From the NCBI GenBank assembly GCA_017521125.1, contig JAFXDV010000003.1, positions 1 to 64,000 on the forward strand: 64,000 bases of DNA. Reading direction: 5' to 3'. Below the pieces are notes generated by a model that had not been told where the DNA came from, did no database searches, and saw only the letters and a program-made list of their open reading frames with translations. This DNA is from Clostridia bacterium. GTDB lineage: Bacteria; Bacillota; Clostridia; Oscillospirales; Acutalibacteraceae. Positions within the stretch are counted from its first letter, which is position 1. Every line of letters starts with the position of its first letter. This document shows positions 29,060-38,000 of the stretch, in pieces. Both the position numbers and the translations under genes were made by a program.

Positions 29060-29072
29060 GGAGGTATTTAAA

Positions 29073-30020
29073 ATGGCAGAAATTAAAAAGATTGCTACAA
29101 GAGAAGCCTATGGTGCAGCTCTTGTTGAAATGGGAAATAAAAGAGACGACTTTATCGTAATGGATGCAGACCTTGCAGCTGCAACCAAATCAGGTGCTTT
29201 CAAAAAGGCTTTCCCTGAAAGATTCTATGACTGCGGAATTGCAGAACAGAATATGATGAGTATTGCCGCAGGTATTGCTGCTACAGGCAAGAGAGTAGTT
29301 GTAAGCTCTTTCGCAATGTTTGCCGCAGGCAGAGCTTTCGAGCAGGTTAGAAACTCTATTGGTTACCCACACCTTAATGTTATTATCGGTGCTACTCACG
29401 CAGGTATTTCTGTAGGTGAGGATGGCGCTACCCATCAGTGCTGTGAGGATATTGCGCTTATGCGTACAATTCCGGGCATGACAATTATCAACCCTGCAGA
29501 CTATACCGAGGCTGTTAAGGCTGTCGAGGCTGCATTTGAGCATGACGGCCCTGTTTATATGAGATTTGGTAGACTTGCAGTTCCCGTTGTGTTCGATGAG
29601 GACTACAAGTTTGAAATCGGTAAGGGCGTAGAGCTTAAAGAGGGTAACGACGTTACAATTATTGCAACAGGTCTTATGGTAAATGAGGCTTTAGAGGCTC
29701 ACGAGATATTAAAGGCAGAGGGCATCAATGCAAGAGTAATCAATATTGCAACTATTAAGCCTCTTGATACTGAAATTATTCTCAAGGCCGCTAAGGAAAC
29801 AGGAACAATCGTAACTGCTGAGGAGCATAGCGTAATCGGTGGTCTCGGAAGTGCCGTTTCGGAGTACTTAAGTGAGGCTTGTCCTGTTCCCGTACTTAAA
29901 GTTGGTGTTAAAGATACCTTTGGTAAGTCCGGTCCTGCTGCTGAACTTCTTGATGTATTTGGTCTCAGAGCAAAAGATATCGTAGCAAAAGTAAAGGAAG
30001 CTGTAGCACTTAAAAAATAA
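29073..30020 (+). CDS. tktB: Transketolase, C-terminal subunit
   Basis: The 315-aa partner carries the pyrimidine-binding and C-terminal domains. It shows the conserved GIAEQNMMSIAAGIA with the catalytic Glu, SFAMFAAGRAFEQVRNS, and GEDGATHQ. A strong GGAGG site precedes it. A GH28 gene follows after 14 nt, an unusual partner for transketolase that may place pentose metabolism beside pectin-derived sugar release. Confidence 0.95.
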   Translation: MAEIKKIATREAYGAALVEMGNKRDDFIVMDADLAAATKSGAFKKAFPERFYDCGIAEQNMMSIAAGIAATGKRVVVSSFAMFAAGRAFEQVRNSIGYPHLNVIIGATHAGISVGEDGATHQCCEDIALMRTIPGMTIINPADYTEAVKAVEAAFEHDGPVYMRFGRLAVPVVFDEDYKFEIGKGVELKEGNDVTIIATGLMVNEALEAHEILKAEGINARVINIATIKPLDTEIILKAAKETGTIVTAEEHSVIGGLGSAVSEYLSEACPVPVLKVGVKDTFGKSGPAAELLDVFGLRAKDIVAKVKEAVALKK

Positions 30021-30034
30021 TAGGAGCAAATATT

Positions 30035-31327
30035 ATGGATTTTAACATTTTAGATTTCGGCGCTATTGCCGACGGAAAAACTATGAACACCAAAGCCATT
30101 CAGGCGGCTATTGATGAATGTGCTAAAGAGGGCGGCAGAGTTATCGTACCAGCTGGTACTTTTATGTCAGGCTCACTTTTCCTGAAAAGCAACGTAGAAC
30201 TTCATCTTGCTCATAACGCTACCCTTCGTGCAAGTGAAGACCTTGCAGACTACAACGAAGAGGATGCTTACGAGCAGAACTGGTCAAGCGAGAGAGAAGG
30301 TTGGAACGGTAAGCACTTTATTATGGCAATTGAGTGTGAGAACGTTGCTATTACCGGTACAGGTACTATTGATGGTAACGCTCACGTTTTCTTCGAGGCT
30401 TATCGTCCACCAAAGGATTATGACAAGGATAGCTTTGTAAATGCAGGTTATTGTTGGAAAAAGGGTAGCTCTGCAAACAAGGATAAGGTAAATAGAAGAC
30501 CCGGCCAGATGATTTGCTTTATTGAATGTAAAAATATTATCGTAAGAGATATTTCTCTTATTAACTCAACCTGTTGGTCCTGCTTCGTTCATGGTTGTGA
30601 CTTTGTTCGCATAAGCGGTGTTAGAATTGACAATACCTTCTATCATCTCAATACCGACGGTATTGACATTGATACAAGCCGTTATGTCACAATTTCCGAC
30701 TGTGTAATTTTAACAGGAGACGACTGTATTACATTCAGAGGCTCAGGAAAGCGTCTTAAGGACAAAGACCGCTGCTGCGAATATGTAACAGTTACTAACT
30801 GTGTTCTTTCTGCTTCTGCCGCTGCTTTCAGAATTGGTGTTGGTACATTCCCGGTACGTAATATAACCGTTTCCAATGTATCGGTTCTTTATTGTGGAGA
30901 GTTTATTAACTACTGTGCAGAGTGGGCAAACACAAGTAAGACACCATTTGACAACATTATATTTTCTAATGCCGCAATTGAGCATACCAACCGTCTCCTC
31001 ACCTTAAAGGTAAATCACGGTACACCTGTTAAGAACTTAAAACTTCAGAACGTTACCGCAAAGGCTTTATCTGCCGCTATGATTTACTCCGTAGATGAGG
31101 GCGTTATTCAGAACTTCCTTCTCGACAACGTAGATGTTGTGTCTGTTGGTAACGACGTTGTTATGGATGCCGACGCTCCAAAGGATATGAAACGTGCATT
31201 TGCAAACTTCTATAATGTTGAAAATCTAACCTTCAAAAACTGTAGCTTTACAGTGCCTGAAGAACACGCAAAGGATTACGAGACAGACGTAGAACTTATA
31301 AACTGCAAAAACTTCAGAAACATTTAA
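30035..31327 (+). CDS. Glycoside hydrolase family 28 (polygalacturonase-like)
   Basis: The 430-aa right-handed beta-helix protein matches GH28 from its start (NILDFGAIADGKTMNTKAIQAAID). GH28 acid residues are visible in NTDGIDIDTS and TGDDCITFRGSG; the usual GHG is replaced by a RIGVG segment, so the exact specificity is uncertain. There is no signal peptide, so it probably acts on imported oligosaccharides in the cytoplasm. It ends the long run and is closed by a strong terminator. Confidence 0.88.
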   Translation: MDFNILDFGAIADGKTMNTKAIQAAIDECAKEGGRVIVPAGTFMSGSLFLKSNVELHLAHNATLRASEDLADYNEEDAYEQNWSSEREGWNGKHFIMAIECENVAITGTGTIDGNAHVFFEAYRPPKDYDKDSFVNAGYCWKKGSSANKDKVNRRPGQMICFIECKNIIVRDISLINSTCWSCFVHGCDFVRISGVRIDNTFYHLNTDGIDIDTSRYVTISDCVILTGDDCITFRGSGKRLKDKDRCCEYVTVTNCVLSASAAAFRIGVGTFPVRNITVSNVSVLYCGEFINYCAEWANTSKTPFDNIIFSNAAIEHTNRLLTLKVNHGTPVKNLKLQNVTAKALSAAMIYSVDEGVIQNFLLDNVDVVSVGNDVVMDADAPKDMKRAFANFYNVENLTFKNCSFTVPEEHAKDYETDVELINCKNFRNI

Positions 31328-31330
31328 CAA

Positions 31331-31366
31331 AAAAGGTCTTAACGGAAAACTCCGTTAAGACCTTTT
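31331..31366. terminator. Bidirectional terminator between the two GH28-type genes
   Basis: A perfect 16-bp stem (31331-31346 with 31351-31366) encloses AAAC, with T and A tracts on the two sides for the convergent genes. Confidence 0.9.
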
Positions 31367-31370
31367 AGTT

Positions 31371-32642
31371 TTATTCCTCGGTAATTTCTAAAGCAGTAGA
31401 ATTTTCAGTAATAAATTCAAAATCGTTATATTTAACAATTCTTGGTTTATCGTAGCCTACAACCTTAACATTCTCCATATGGAATTCCTCACAGTTTTTA
31501 ACTGTTGCAAAAGCAATATCTTTACATTCTTCATCAACCTCTATGGTACAATCTTTGAGAGTGATAGAAAGAGGTTCATTTTCATCTCCGTGAATATGTA
31601 TTGGACGAATAGCACCCTTTAGTTTGCAGTTTTCAAAGGTTATTGAAGAAAGGGAACGATTGCAACACCATTTGTGATTTCCGTCAAAGCTTAAATCAAA
31701 TAAATTCTCGGTGTAATCAAAGTCACAGTTCCTAATAATAATATCTCCCGGGGTATGTCTGATTTGTGCTCTAAAGTCGCAATAATATAGGAAAAGGTTT
31801 AAGCAGCGATGATGACAATGCTCTCCTGTTAAAACACCGTCTCTCTTTTCTTCCTTTGTTAAATTGCCTCTAAAGCCATAAGCGGTAGGACCAATACCTT
31901 GACAGTTTTCAACTAACACTTTTGTACCGCCAAATCTTAATGCACTACAAGCGCAATCAAAAAGACAGTTTCTTACGGTAACGCCATAATTATCAAAGCC
32001 TGCAATACCGTCATCTCCGGTATGGAACACACAGTTTTCAACTAATACACGGTCACAGCTTCTTACATCAAAACCATCATGACCACCAAGTACGGTAACG
32101 GCCTTCATAGTAATATCTTCACTGTTATGGATAGCGTGAGCCCAGTTGCTGCTATTATAAATTGTATAACCCTCGAGATAGATGTTTTTACAATGCCACA
32201 TATTGATGGCGTGAGGTCCTCTATACTTTTCTTCTCCAATTTCGTCAAAGCAGTTCATTCCGTTAATGTAGGAACCTTTTTCGCCTATAATAGAAACATT
32301 TTCGGCATAAAGAACACGAATGAGAGCGTTGTTCCAACGGCTAAAAAGATGTGCGGAACGAGCGGTGTTTTCAGGACAGGGGGTAACCTCTAAAGGTTCC
32401 ACGGTATCGTTTATATATCCTGTGTAATCTTCGGGATTTCTACTGCCTTCAATAATGGCGCCTGTCTCAAGATATAGAGTAACGTTTGAGCGCAGTCTTA
32501 TGCCACCGCATCTCCAAATGCCCATAGGCACAGTTACTCTACCGCCGCCTGCTAAAAAAACTGCATCTATTGCTGCCTGAATTTTGTCGGTTTGTAGTTG
32601 GTCGCAAACTTTTGCACCAAATTCGGTAATTGAAACGTTCAT
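31371..32642 (-). CDS. GH28-like parallel beta-helix protein
   Basis: The 423-aa protein is a second right-handed beta-helix protein with a GH28/pectate-lyase-type N-terminus (TEFGAKVCDQLQTDKIQAAID) and candidate acid residues in GGHDGFDVRS and HTGDDGIAGFD. It lacks a signal peptide. It is monocistronic, convergent with the first GH28 gene and divergent from the FGGY kinase gene. Sequence between the two GH28-type proteins is clearly different, so they are not a recent duplication. Substrate is not determinable. Confidence 0.8.
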   Translation of the reverse strand: MNVSITEFGAKVCDQLQTDKIQAAIDAVFLAGGGRVTVPMGIWRCGGIRLRSNVTLYLETGAIIEGSRNPEDYTGYINDTVEPLEVTPCPENTARSAHLFSRWNNALIRVLYAENVSIIGEKGSYINGMNCFDEIGEEKYRGPHAINMWHCKNIYLEGYTIYNSSNWAHAIHNSEDITMKAVTVLGGHDGFDVRSCDRVLVENCVFHTGDDGIAGFDNYGVTVRNCLFDCACSALRFGGTKVLVENCQGIGPTAYGFRGNLTKEEKRDGVLTGEHCHHRCLNLFLYYCDFRAQIRHTPGDIIIRNCDFDYTENLFDLSFDGNHKWCCNRSLSSITFENCKLKGAIRPIHIHGDENEPLSITLKDCTIEVDEECKDIAFATVKNCEEFHMENVKVVGYDKPRIVKYNDFEFITENSTALEITEE

Positions 32643-32675
32643 AGAATCAGCCTCATTTTTTGTTTATTTTATGCT

Positions 32676-32704
32676 AGTATAATATAATAAAATAAAAAAG
32701 TCAA
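32676..32704 (-). promoter_or_regulatory. Promoter of the minus-strand GH28-like gene
   Basis: On minus, TTGACT (32699-32704) and TATACT (32676-32681) are 17 nt apart. It lies back-to-back with the plus-strand promoter at 32720-32748, with only 15 nt between the two -35 boxes, so a shared regulator could control both units. Confidence 0.75.
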
Positions 32705-32719
32705 CACTTAAAGATTAGA

Positions 32720-32748
32720 TTGACAAACAAAGTTTATTACTCTATAAT
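32720..32748 (+). promoter_or_regulatory. Promoter of the FGGY kinase operon
   Basis: Consensus TTGACA (32720-32725) and TATAAT (32743-32748) are 17 nt apart. Confidence 0.85.
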
Positions 32749-32792
32749 TAAATTTAAAGTAGATAAAAGATTTATTATATATGGAGGAAAAA

Positions 32793-34193
32793 ATGAAGTA
32801 TCTTTTAGGTGTTGATGTAGGTACTACATCTCTAAAAGCGGCAGTTTTTGACGAAAAGGGAAGCTTGCAGAAAAGTGTCACCAAAGATTATACTTTAATC
32901 GTTTCAGGCGACAGAGTAGAGTTTCCCGCTCAGGAGTATTGGAATATTTTCTACGCTGCTTACAAAGAGGTTACCGAGGGTATAGAAATTTCTGCTTTAG
33001 CGGTTGATACTCAGTGTGAAACAATGATTTTAACAGATAATGATGGAAATCCTCTTATGAATGCAATTGTTTGGCTTGATAACCGTGCCGCAGAAGAAGC
33101 AGATGAAATTAAAAAAGTGTTTGGTAATAAAAAGGTGTACGAGGTTACAGGACAACCTGAAATCACTGCTACCTGGCCTGCTTCAAAGCTTTTGTGGGTA
33201 AAGAAAAACGAGCCTGAAATTTTTGCTAAAATCGGCAAAATTTTCTTGTTGGAGGATTATTTACTTTATCGTTTAACAGGCGAATTTGTTACTCAGAAAA
33301 CACTGCAGTCATCAAGCCTTTATTTTGACATAATTGGTTCTTGCTGGTGGAAAGAAATGCTTGATTTCATCGGCGTAAAAGAATGTCAGCTGCCTAAAAT
33401 TTTAGATAGTGGTGTAAAGGTAGGAGAGTTTGAGGGAGTTTTAGTTGCTACAGGCGCTATGGACCAGATTGCAGGAGCGATCGGCGCAGGTGTTGTAGAT
33501 AAAAATGTGGTAAGTGAAATGACAGGAACAACAATGGCAATTTTCGTGCCTGACGTTGAAATGCCGCCTTATAATCCTGAAAGTATTGTACCTTGTCATA
33601 TGAATTATGACGGTAAATATTGCTTGGTTTCCTGGACTCCAACTGCAGGAATTGCACTTAAATGGTTTAAAAACAATTTCTGTGAGGATTTTAGTTTCAG
33701 ACAGTTGGATGAACTTGCTGCAGCGGTGCCTCCGGGCTCAGATGGACTCACATTTTTACCATATCTTTGCGGTTCAACAATGCCAAAGTATAACCCTGAC
33801 GCAAGAGGCGCATTTATGGGAATGACAATGGAGCATACAAGAGGTCACGCAATCCGAAGCATTTTGGAAGCGGTTGCCTGTATGCTCAGAGCAAACCTTG
33901 AATATTTGGGAATTAAAAACCGAGAGGTTCGTTCAATGGGCGGCGGAGCAACAAGCCCACTTTGGTGTCAAATCAAGGCAGATATGACAGGCTCCGACAT
34001 AGCAATTCTTAAAAACAAGGAAACTGCATGTCTTGGCACCGCCATTTTAGCAGGCGTAGGTGCAGGCATCTATACAGACGTAGAGTCGGCTTGTACATCT
34101 ATGGTAGAAATTGAAAAAACATATCATCCAAGCGGAACATCTTATGATGAATGTTATAATAATTTTTGTAAAGCAGAGGAGAAGGTACTATGA
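32793..34193 (+). CDS. FGGY-family carbohydrate kinase (xylulokinase-like)
   Basis: The protein is about 466 aa. ATG 32793 is chosen because GGAGG (32783-32787) lies just upstream, whereas the ATG at 32781 overlaps that site. The FGGY N-lobe has GVDVGTTSLKAAVFDEKG and the C-lobe has MTGTTMAIF and SMGGGATSPLWCQIKADM, matching xylulokinase/gluconokinase-type enzymes. It phosphorylates a ketose or polyol whose identity is unclear. It overlaps the isomerase-like gene by 4 nt. Confidence 0.9.
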   Translation: MKYLLGVDVGTTSLKAAVFDEKGSLQKSVTKDYTLIVSGDRVEFPAQEYWNIFYAAYKEVTEGIEISALAVDTQCETMILTDNDGNPLMNAIVWLDNRAAEEADEIKKVFGNKKVYEVTGQPEITATWPASKLLWVKKNEPEIFAKIGKIFLLEDYLLYRLTGEFVTQKTLQSSSLYFDIIGSCWWKEMLDFIGVKECQLPKILDSGVKVGEFEGVLVATGAMDQIAGAIGAGVVDKNVVSEMTGTTMAIFVPDVEMPPYNPESIVPCHMNYDGKYCLVSWTPTAGIALKWFKNNFCEDFSFRQLDELAAAVPPGSDGLTFLPYLCGSTMPKYNPDARGAFMGMTMEHTRGHAIRSILEAVACMLRANLEYLGIKNREVRSMGGGATSPLWCQIKADMTGSDIAILKNKETACLGTAILAGVGAGIYTDVESACTSMVEIEKTYHPSGTSYDECYNNFCKAEEKVL

Positions 34194-35539
34194 GTAAAGT
34201 AGCATTTATTGGTTTCGGTGAGGTTAATACTCCTATCGACATTATCATTAACAAGTGTAAAGCCGCCGAAGAGGCATTAAAGGCAGAGGGACTTGACTTA
34301 TTATCTGTATATCCTGTAACCGACGATTACGAAGAAAAGGATATAAAGAAGGCTCTTGACGCATTAAAGGGTCAGGACTTTGACAGTATGGTAATTTGTA
34401 TTGCAGGTTGGATTCCAACCCACGCAGTTGTAAAGATTACAGAGCAGTATCGTCATCTTCCAATGGTACTTTGGGGACTTTGCGGATGGAGAGAGGGAGA
34501 TCGTATTGTTACTACCGCCGATCAGGCAGGTACTACAGCTTTACGCAACACCTTCTATGACCTTGGTTATAAATTTAAGTATGTTTACGATATTATCGGC
34601 AAAAAGACCAATTCTAAAAAGGTTGCAGATTACATAACAGCCGCTAATGCCGCTGCTACACTTAGAAGTGCACGTATCGGTATGGCTGGTTACCGTGATA
34701 TGAACCTTTATGGAACTCTCTATGACGGAAGCTCATTAAAGAGAGTTGTAGGTCCTGAAATTGAAACTTTTGAAATGCTTGAAATCAAACAGCGTTTCGA
34801 CAAGATAACAAAGGAAGAAAAACAGGCAGTAATCGACACAGCTATGGCTAAATGGAAGTTCTTAAAACCTGCAAAGCAGGAGAGTATGGAACTCGCCGCA
34901 GGCTACTATTTAGCAATTAAGAGCATTATCGATGAGCGTGGATATACCGCTATTTCCCTTAAGGACGTTGACGGTATGAAGAAGCTTTTAGGCTTCCCGC
35001 CTGCACCTATCTTTATGCTTTTATCTGATTGCGAAAAGGTTGCAACCGTTCCTGAGAACGACTCTCTTGGTAACGTTACTCAGCTTATGGTTAAGGCGTT
35101 AACAGGACAGTGTGGAGCTTACTTAGAGTTCTATGAGTTCTTTGAAAACAGTGTAATTGCAGGTGTTCCTGACTATGTTCCTGCAGAAATCGTAGACGGC
35201 GAGGTTACCGTTATGCCTGCCGCATTCGGTGAACTTGCAGAAGGTATCCTTAACGTTTCTAAGGTTCGCACAGGCGAGCTTACAATGTGTCGTCTTTTCT
35301 ATCGTGACGGAAAATATTATATGCATCTCCTCAAGGGAGAGGGCAAAACTCCACCTAAGTGGGAAGAAGCAGGTTGGACTCAACCCGCACCACAGCTTCC
35401 AGGCCTTGAAATCTTCCTACCTGACGTTGAAAAGTTTGCACAGAATGTAATGTGTCAGCATTATATCATTTCTTACGGCGACAATACCGAGCTTATTGAG
35501 AATCTTTGCGATATTTTAGGAATAGGAATTGTTAGATAA
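34190..35539 (+). CDS. L-fucose/L-arabinose isomerase-family protein
   Basis: The 449-aa protein matches the fucose/arabinose isomerase fold family: an N-terminal Rossmann-like part (SKVAFIGFGEVNTPIDIII), a GRWREGDR-like GLCGWREGDRIVTTADQAG segment, and a C-terminal beta domain. Its overlap with the FGGY kinase suggests an isomerase-kinase pair for an unusual aldose. The family includes enzymes of unknown specificity, so the sugar is not assigned. It is 1 nt coupled to the M20 gene downstream (stop and start overlap). Confidence 0.82.
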   Translation: MSKVAFIGFGEVNTPIDIIINKCKAAEEALKAEGLDLLSVYPVTDDYEEKDIKKALDALKGQDFDSMVICIAGWIPTHAVVKITEQYRHLPMVLWGLCGWREGDRIVTTADQAGTTALRNTFYDLGYKFKYVYDIIGKKTNSKKVADYITAANAAATLRSARIGMAGYRDMNLYGTLYDGSSLKRVVGPEIETFEMLEIKQRFDKITKEEKQAVIDTAMAKWKFLKPAKQESMELAAGYYLAIKSIIDERGYTAISLKDVDGMKKLLGFPPAPIFMLLSDCEKVATVPENDSLGNVTQLMVKALTGQCGAYLEFYEFFENSVIAGVPDYVPAEIVDGEVTVMPAAFGELAEGILNVSKVRTGELTMCRLFYRDGKYYMHLLKGEGKTPPKWEEAGWTQPAPQLPGLEIFLPDVEKFAQNVMCQHYIISYGDNTELIENLCDILGIGIVR

Positions 35540-36669
35540 TGACAGATAATAAGATTTTAGAATTTATTAAAGAAAATGAGGAGCTTCAACTGAAGCTCCT
35601 TAAAGACCTTTGCGACATACCTGCTCCATCTCATCACGAGGAAAAAAGAGCAGAATACATAAAGGCATACCTTGAAAGCCTTGGTGCTAAAGGTGTTTAC
35701 ATAGATGAAGCACTTAATGTTGTTTATCCCCACAACTGTGAGGGAAGTAATAATATAACAGTTATTGAGGCTCATACCGATACAGTTTTCCCCGACCTTG
35801 AACCTATGCCTTTAGTAGAGGACGGTAATTTGCTTAAAGCCCCCGGAATTGGAGACGATACCGCAAGTGTTACCTCGGTTCTTCTGACAGTTAAATATTT
35901 TATCGAAAACAATATAGAGGCTAAAAACGGCATTCTGTTTGTTCTAAACTCCTGCGAAGAAGGTCTTGGAAACCTAAAGGGTACAAGACAGCTTATGAAG
36001 GATTATGAGGGCAGAATTAAAAGGCTCTTAACCGCCGATGCAAAACTCGGAAATTCTGCCATCGGTTGTGTTGGTTCTCATCGTTATCTTGTAACCGTAA
36101 ACACTATAGGCGGCCATTCTTTTGGTGCTTTTGGTGTTGAAAATGCTTTAGCCGAGCTTAGCAAGATAATTACCAAGATTTATGAAATCGAGGTGCCTCA
36201 AAAGGAAGGTAGCAAAACAACCTATAACGTTGGTACCGTTTCAGGCGGAACTTCGGTTAATACCATTGCTCAGACCGCTCAAATGCTTTGCGAATACCGT
36301 TCAAGCGATGTCGACTGTCTTGCCATTATGAAAGAACACTTTGAAAAGATTTTCAACGATGCAAGAACAGATAGAGTAAAGGTAGACGTTGAGCTTGTGG
36401 GTGAGCGTCCTTGCACAAAAGCAGGTACAAATAATAAAGAACTTACAAAAATGATGGGCGACATCGTTCTTGATGTTACAGGTAAGGAACTTAAAACACA
36501 TAGCAGTTCAACCGACTGTAATATTCCTATGTCTATGGGAATACCCGCTATTTCGTTTGGTACATATGTTGGCGGTGGAACTCATACAAGGCAGGAGTGG
36601 ATTGAAAAAGACAGTCTGCCTGTGGGAATGGAAATTATAATTCGTGCCGCACTCGAAATGGCAAAATAA
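35539..36669 (+). CDS. M20-family metallopeptidase/deacylase
   Basis: The 376-aa protein has the M20 zinc site: VIEAHTDTVF (His, Asp), GIGDDTASV (Asp), NSCEEGLGNL (Glu) and a late GGTHTRQEW His. Members hydrolyse dipeptides, acyl-amino acids or carbamoyl compounds. Coupling to the kinase and isomerase genes suggests it removes an amide from a sugar-linked or conjugated substrate, but this is inference. It ends at a strong shared terminator. Confidence 0.9.
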   Translation: MTDNKILEFIKENEELQLKLLKDLCDIPAPSHHEEKRAEYIKAYLESLGAKGVYIDEALNVVYPHNCEGSNNITVIEAHTDTVFPDLEPMPLVEDGNLLKAPGIGDDTASVTSVLLTVKYFIENNIEAKNGILFVLNSCEEGLGNLKGTRQLMKDYEGRIKRLLTADAKLGNSAIGCVGSHRYLVTVNTIGGHSFGAFGVENALAELSKIITKIYEIEVPQKEGSKTTYNVGTVSGGTSVNTIAQTAQMLCEYRSSDVDCLAIMKEHFEKIFNDARTDRVKVDVELVGERPCTKAGTNNKELTKMMGDIVLDVTGKELKTHSSSTDCNIPMSMGIPAISFGTYVGGGTHTRQEWIEKDSLPVGMEIIIRAALEMAK

Positions 36670-36674
36670 AAATA

Positions 36675-36698
36675 AAACCCCCGATTTATCGGGGGTTT
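36675..36698. terminator. Bidirectional terminator
   Basis: AAACCCCCGA (36675-36684) and TCGGGGGTTT (36689-36698) pair around TTTA between convergent genes. Confidence 0.9.
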
Positions 36699-36701
36699 CT
36701 T

Positions 36702-37988
36702 TTATTTATTATACTCTTTTGCAATCTGTGCCGTAATACGTAAAAACTCATCAATGTCCTTTACAGAGTGACAGTGTAGGGGAGAAACACGAATTGCACC
36801 TGAAAGGTTTAAAGCCTCTAAAATGCGTTTAGAGTATATACTTGAAACAATTCGCTCGTAAACGGTCACACCTCGTTTTTGATACTCGGCTACACATTCG
36901 GTCAGGTCAATGCCCTCTATCCTGATAGCAGCAATTAAGTCACGGTTTTTAAGTTCGTCTTCATCAACACAAACAGTAACGTTGGGAATATGTCTAAGAC
37001 CCGGCAATTCATCAGTTCCCTCTAACATTCTGTAAAGCAGAGCACGTTCTTGCAGATGAATACGCTTCATACCTTCGGCGTATAAAGTCTTCCTGTCTGC
37101 TTCGCCTAAAAAATGCTTACCAATATCACATACGTAATTTATAATTTCCATTGCGGCCGCAAAGTTAGCAGGTGCGCTTGTGCCAAGTTCAAAAACCTTT
37201 TGGTCTTTGGCGATTAACTTATGGTGGGGAAGAGCGGCAACCCTGTCGGAAACGTAGGCAAAACCGCAACCTCTAATGCCGAAGAATTTGTATGGCGCAA
37301 AATTAGCTCCGTCTAACTGTAATTCCTCCACGTTCATCTGACAATGGGGAGCGTGTTGAACCGCATCAGAAATGATGTATAAATCAGGCTTAATTTCTCT
37401 TGCAAGTTTAACAATTTTCTTAATATCCATAATGTTGCCTGAAATATTAGAGGCCGACATAACGCTTAAAAGACAGGTGTCCTTATCCACGAGTTTTGCA
37501 ACGTCCTCAGGCTCAATACAACCCTTTTTGATGTTGGCGGGAACTACCCTCATTTCCTTACCTGTTTTCTTGCAGTAAAACTCTATAGCATCAAAAGCCG
37601 AAGGGTGCTCGAGGCAAGATACAACCGCATTTGTGCCGGGTATATTCTCCATAATGAGACCAACCATATGAAACATTGTCTGAGAAGCAGTAAGCTCGGT
37701 AATCAAAGCGCCGCTTTTAGCACCGAAAATAATCTCTAAAATTTCCTTAGTTCCTTGTTCAACAAGCCCCTTTAAGTATAAAGAGCGCTCGTGAATTCGC
37801 TCAGGGCAGTCGGGGAAACTGTCTATAGCCTCTTTTGCTTCAACGCATTTTCTTAAACGAAGTGAGCCACCTGAATTTTCAAAGAATAGGCGTTTGCCAT
37901 AAACAGGATCGGCATCCACATAACAAAATTTCTCTTTTAACTCATTTGTAAAGTTTTCTTCAAATAAAAGTCCATTTGGATATGACAT
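36702..37988 (-). CDS. Aminotransferase class V-fold PLP enzyme (cysteine-desulfurase-like)
   Basis: The 428-aa PLP enzyme matches the class V aminotransferase fold. The PLP-binding Lys is in FAPYKFFGIRGCGFAYVS, preceded by the PLP-contacting ISDAVQHAPH segment (Asp and His). CLEHPSAFDAIEF and ENSGG resemble cysteine desulfurase or selenocysteine lyase members, but the reaction is not assigned. It lies 12 nt after the sialidase-fold gene and is probably co-transcribed with it under the AraC-flanked divergent promoter region. Confidence 0.87.
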   Translation of the reverse strand: MSYPNGLLFEENFTNELKEKFCYVDADPVYGKRLFFENSGGSLRLRKCVEAKEAIDSFPDCPERIHERSLYLKGLVEQGTKEILEIIFGAKSGALITELTASQTMFHMVGLIMENIPGTNAVVSCLEHPSAFDAIEFYCKKTGKEMRVVPANIKKGCIEPEDVAKLVDKDTCLLSVMSASNISGNIMDIKKIVKLAREIKPDLYIISDAVQHAPHCQMNVEELQLDGANFAPYKFFGIRGCGFAYVSDRVAALPHHKLIAKDQKVFELGTSAPANFAAAMEIINYVCDIGKHFLGEADRKTLYAEGMKRIHLQERALLYRMLEGTDELPGLRHIPNVTVCVDEDELKNRDLIAAIRIEGIDLTECVAEYQKRGVTVYERIVSSIYSKRILEALNLSGAIRVSPLHCHSVKDIDEFLRITAQIAKEYNK

Positions 37989-38000
37989 AATTTTGCTCCT

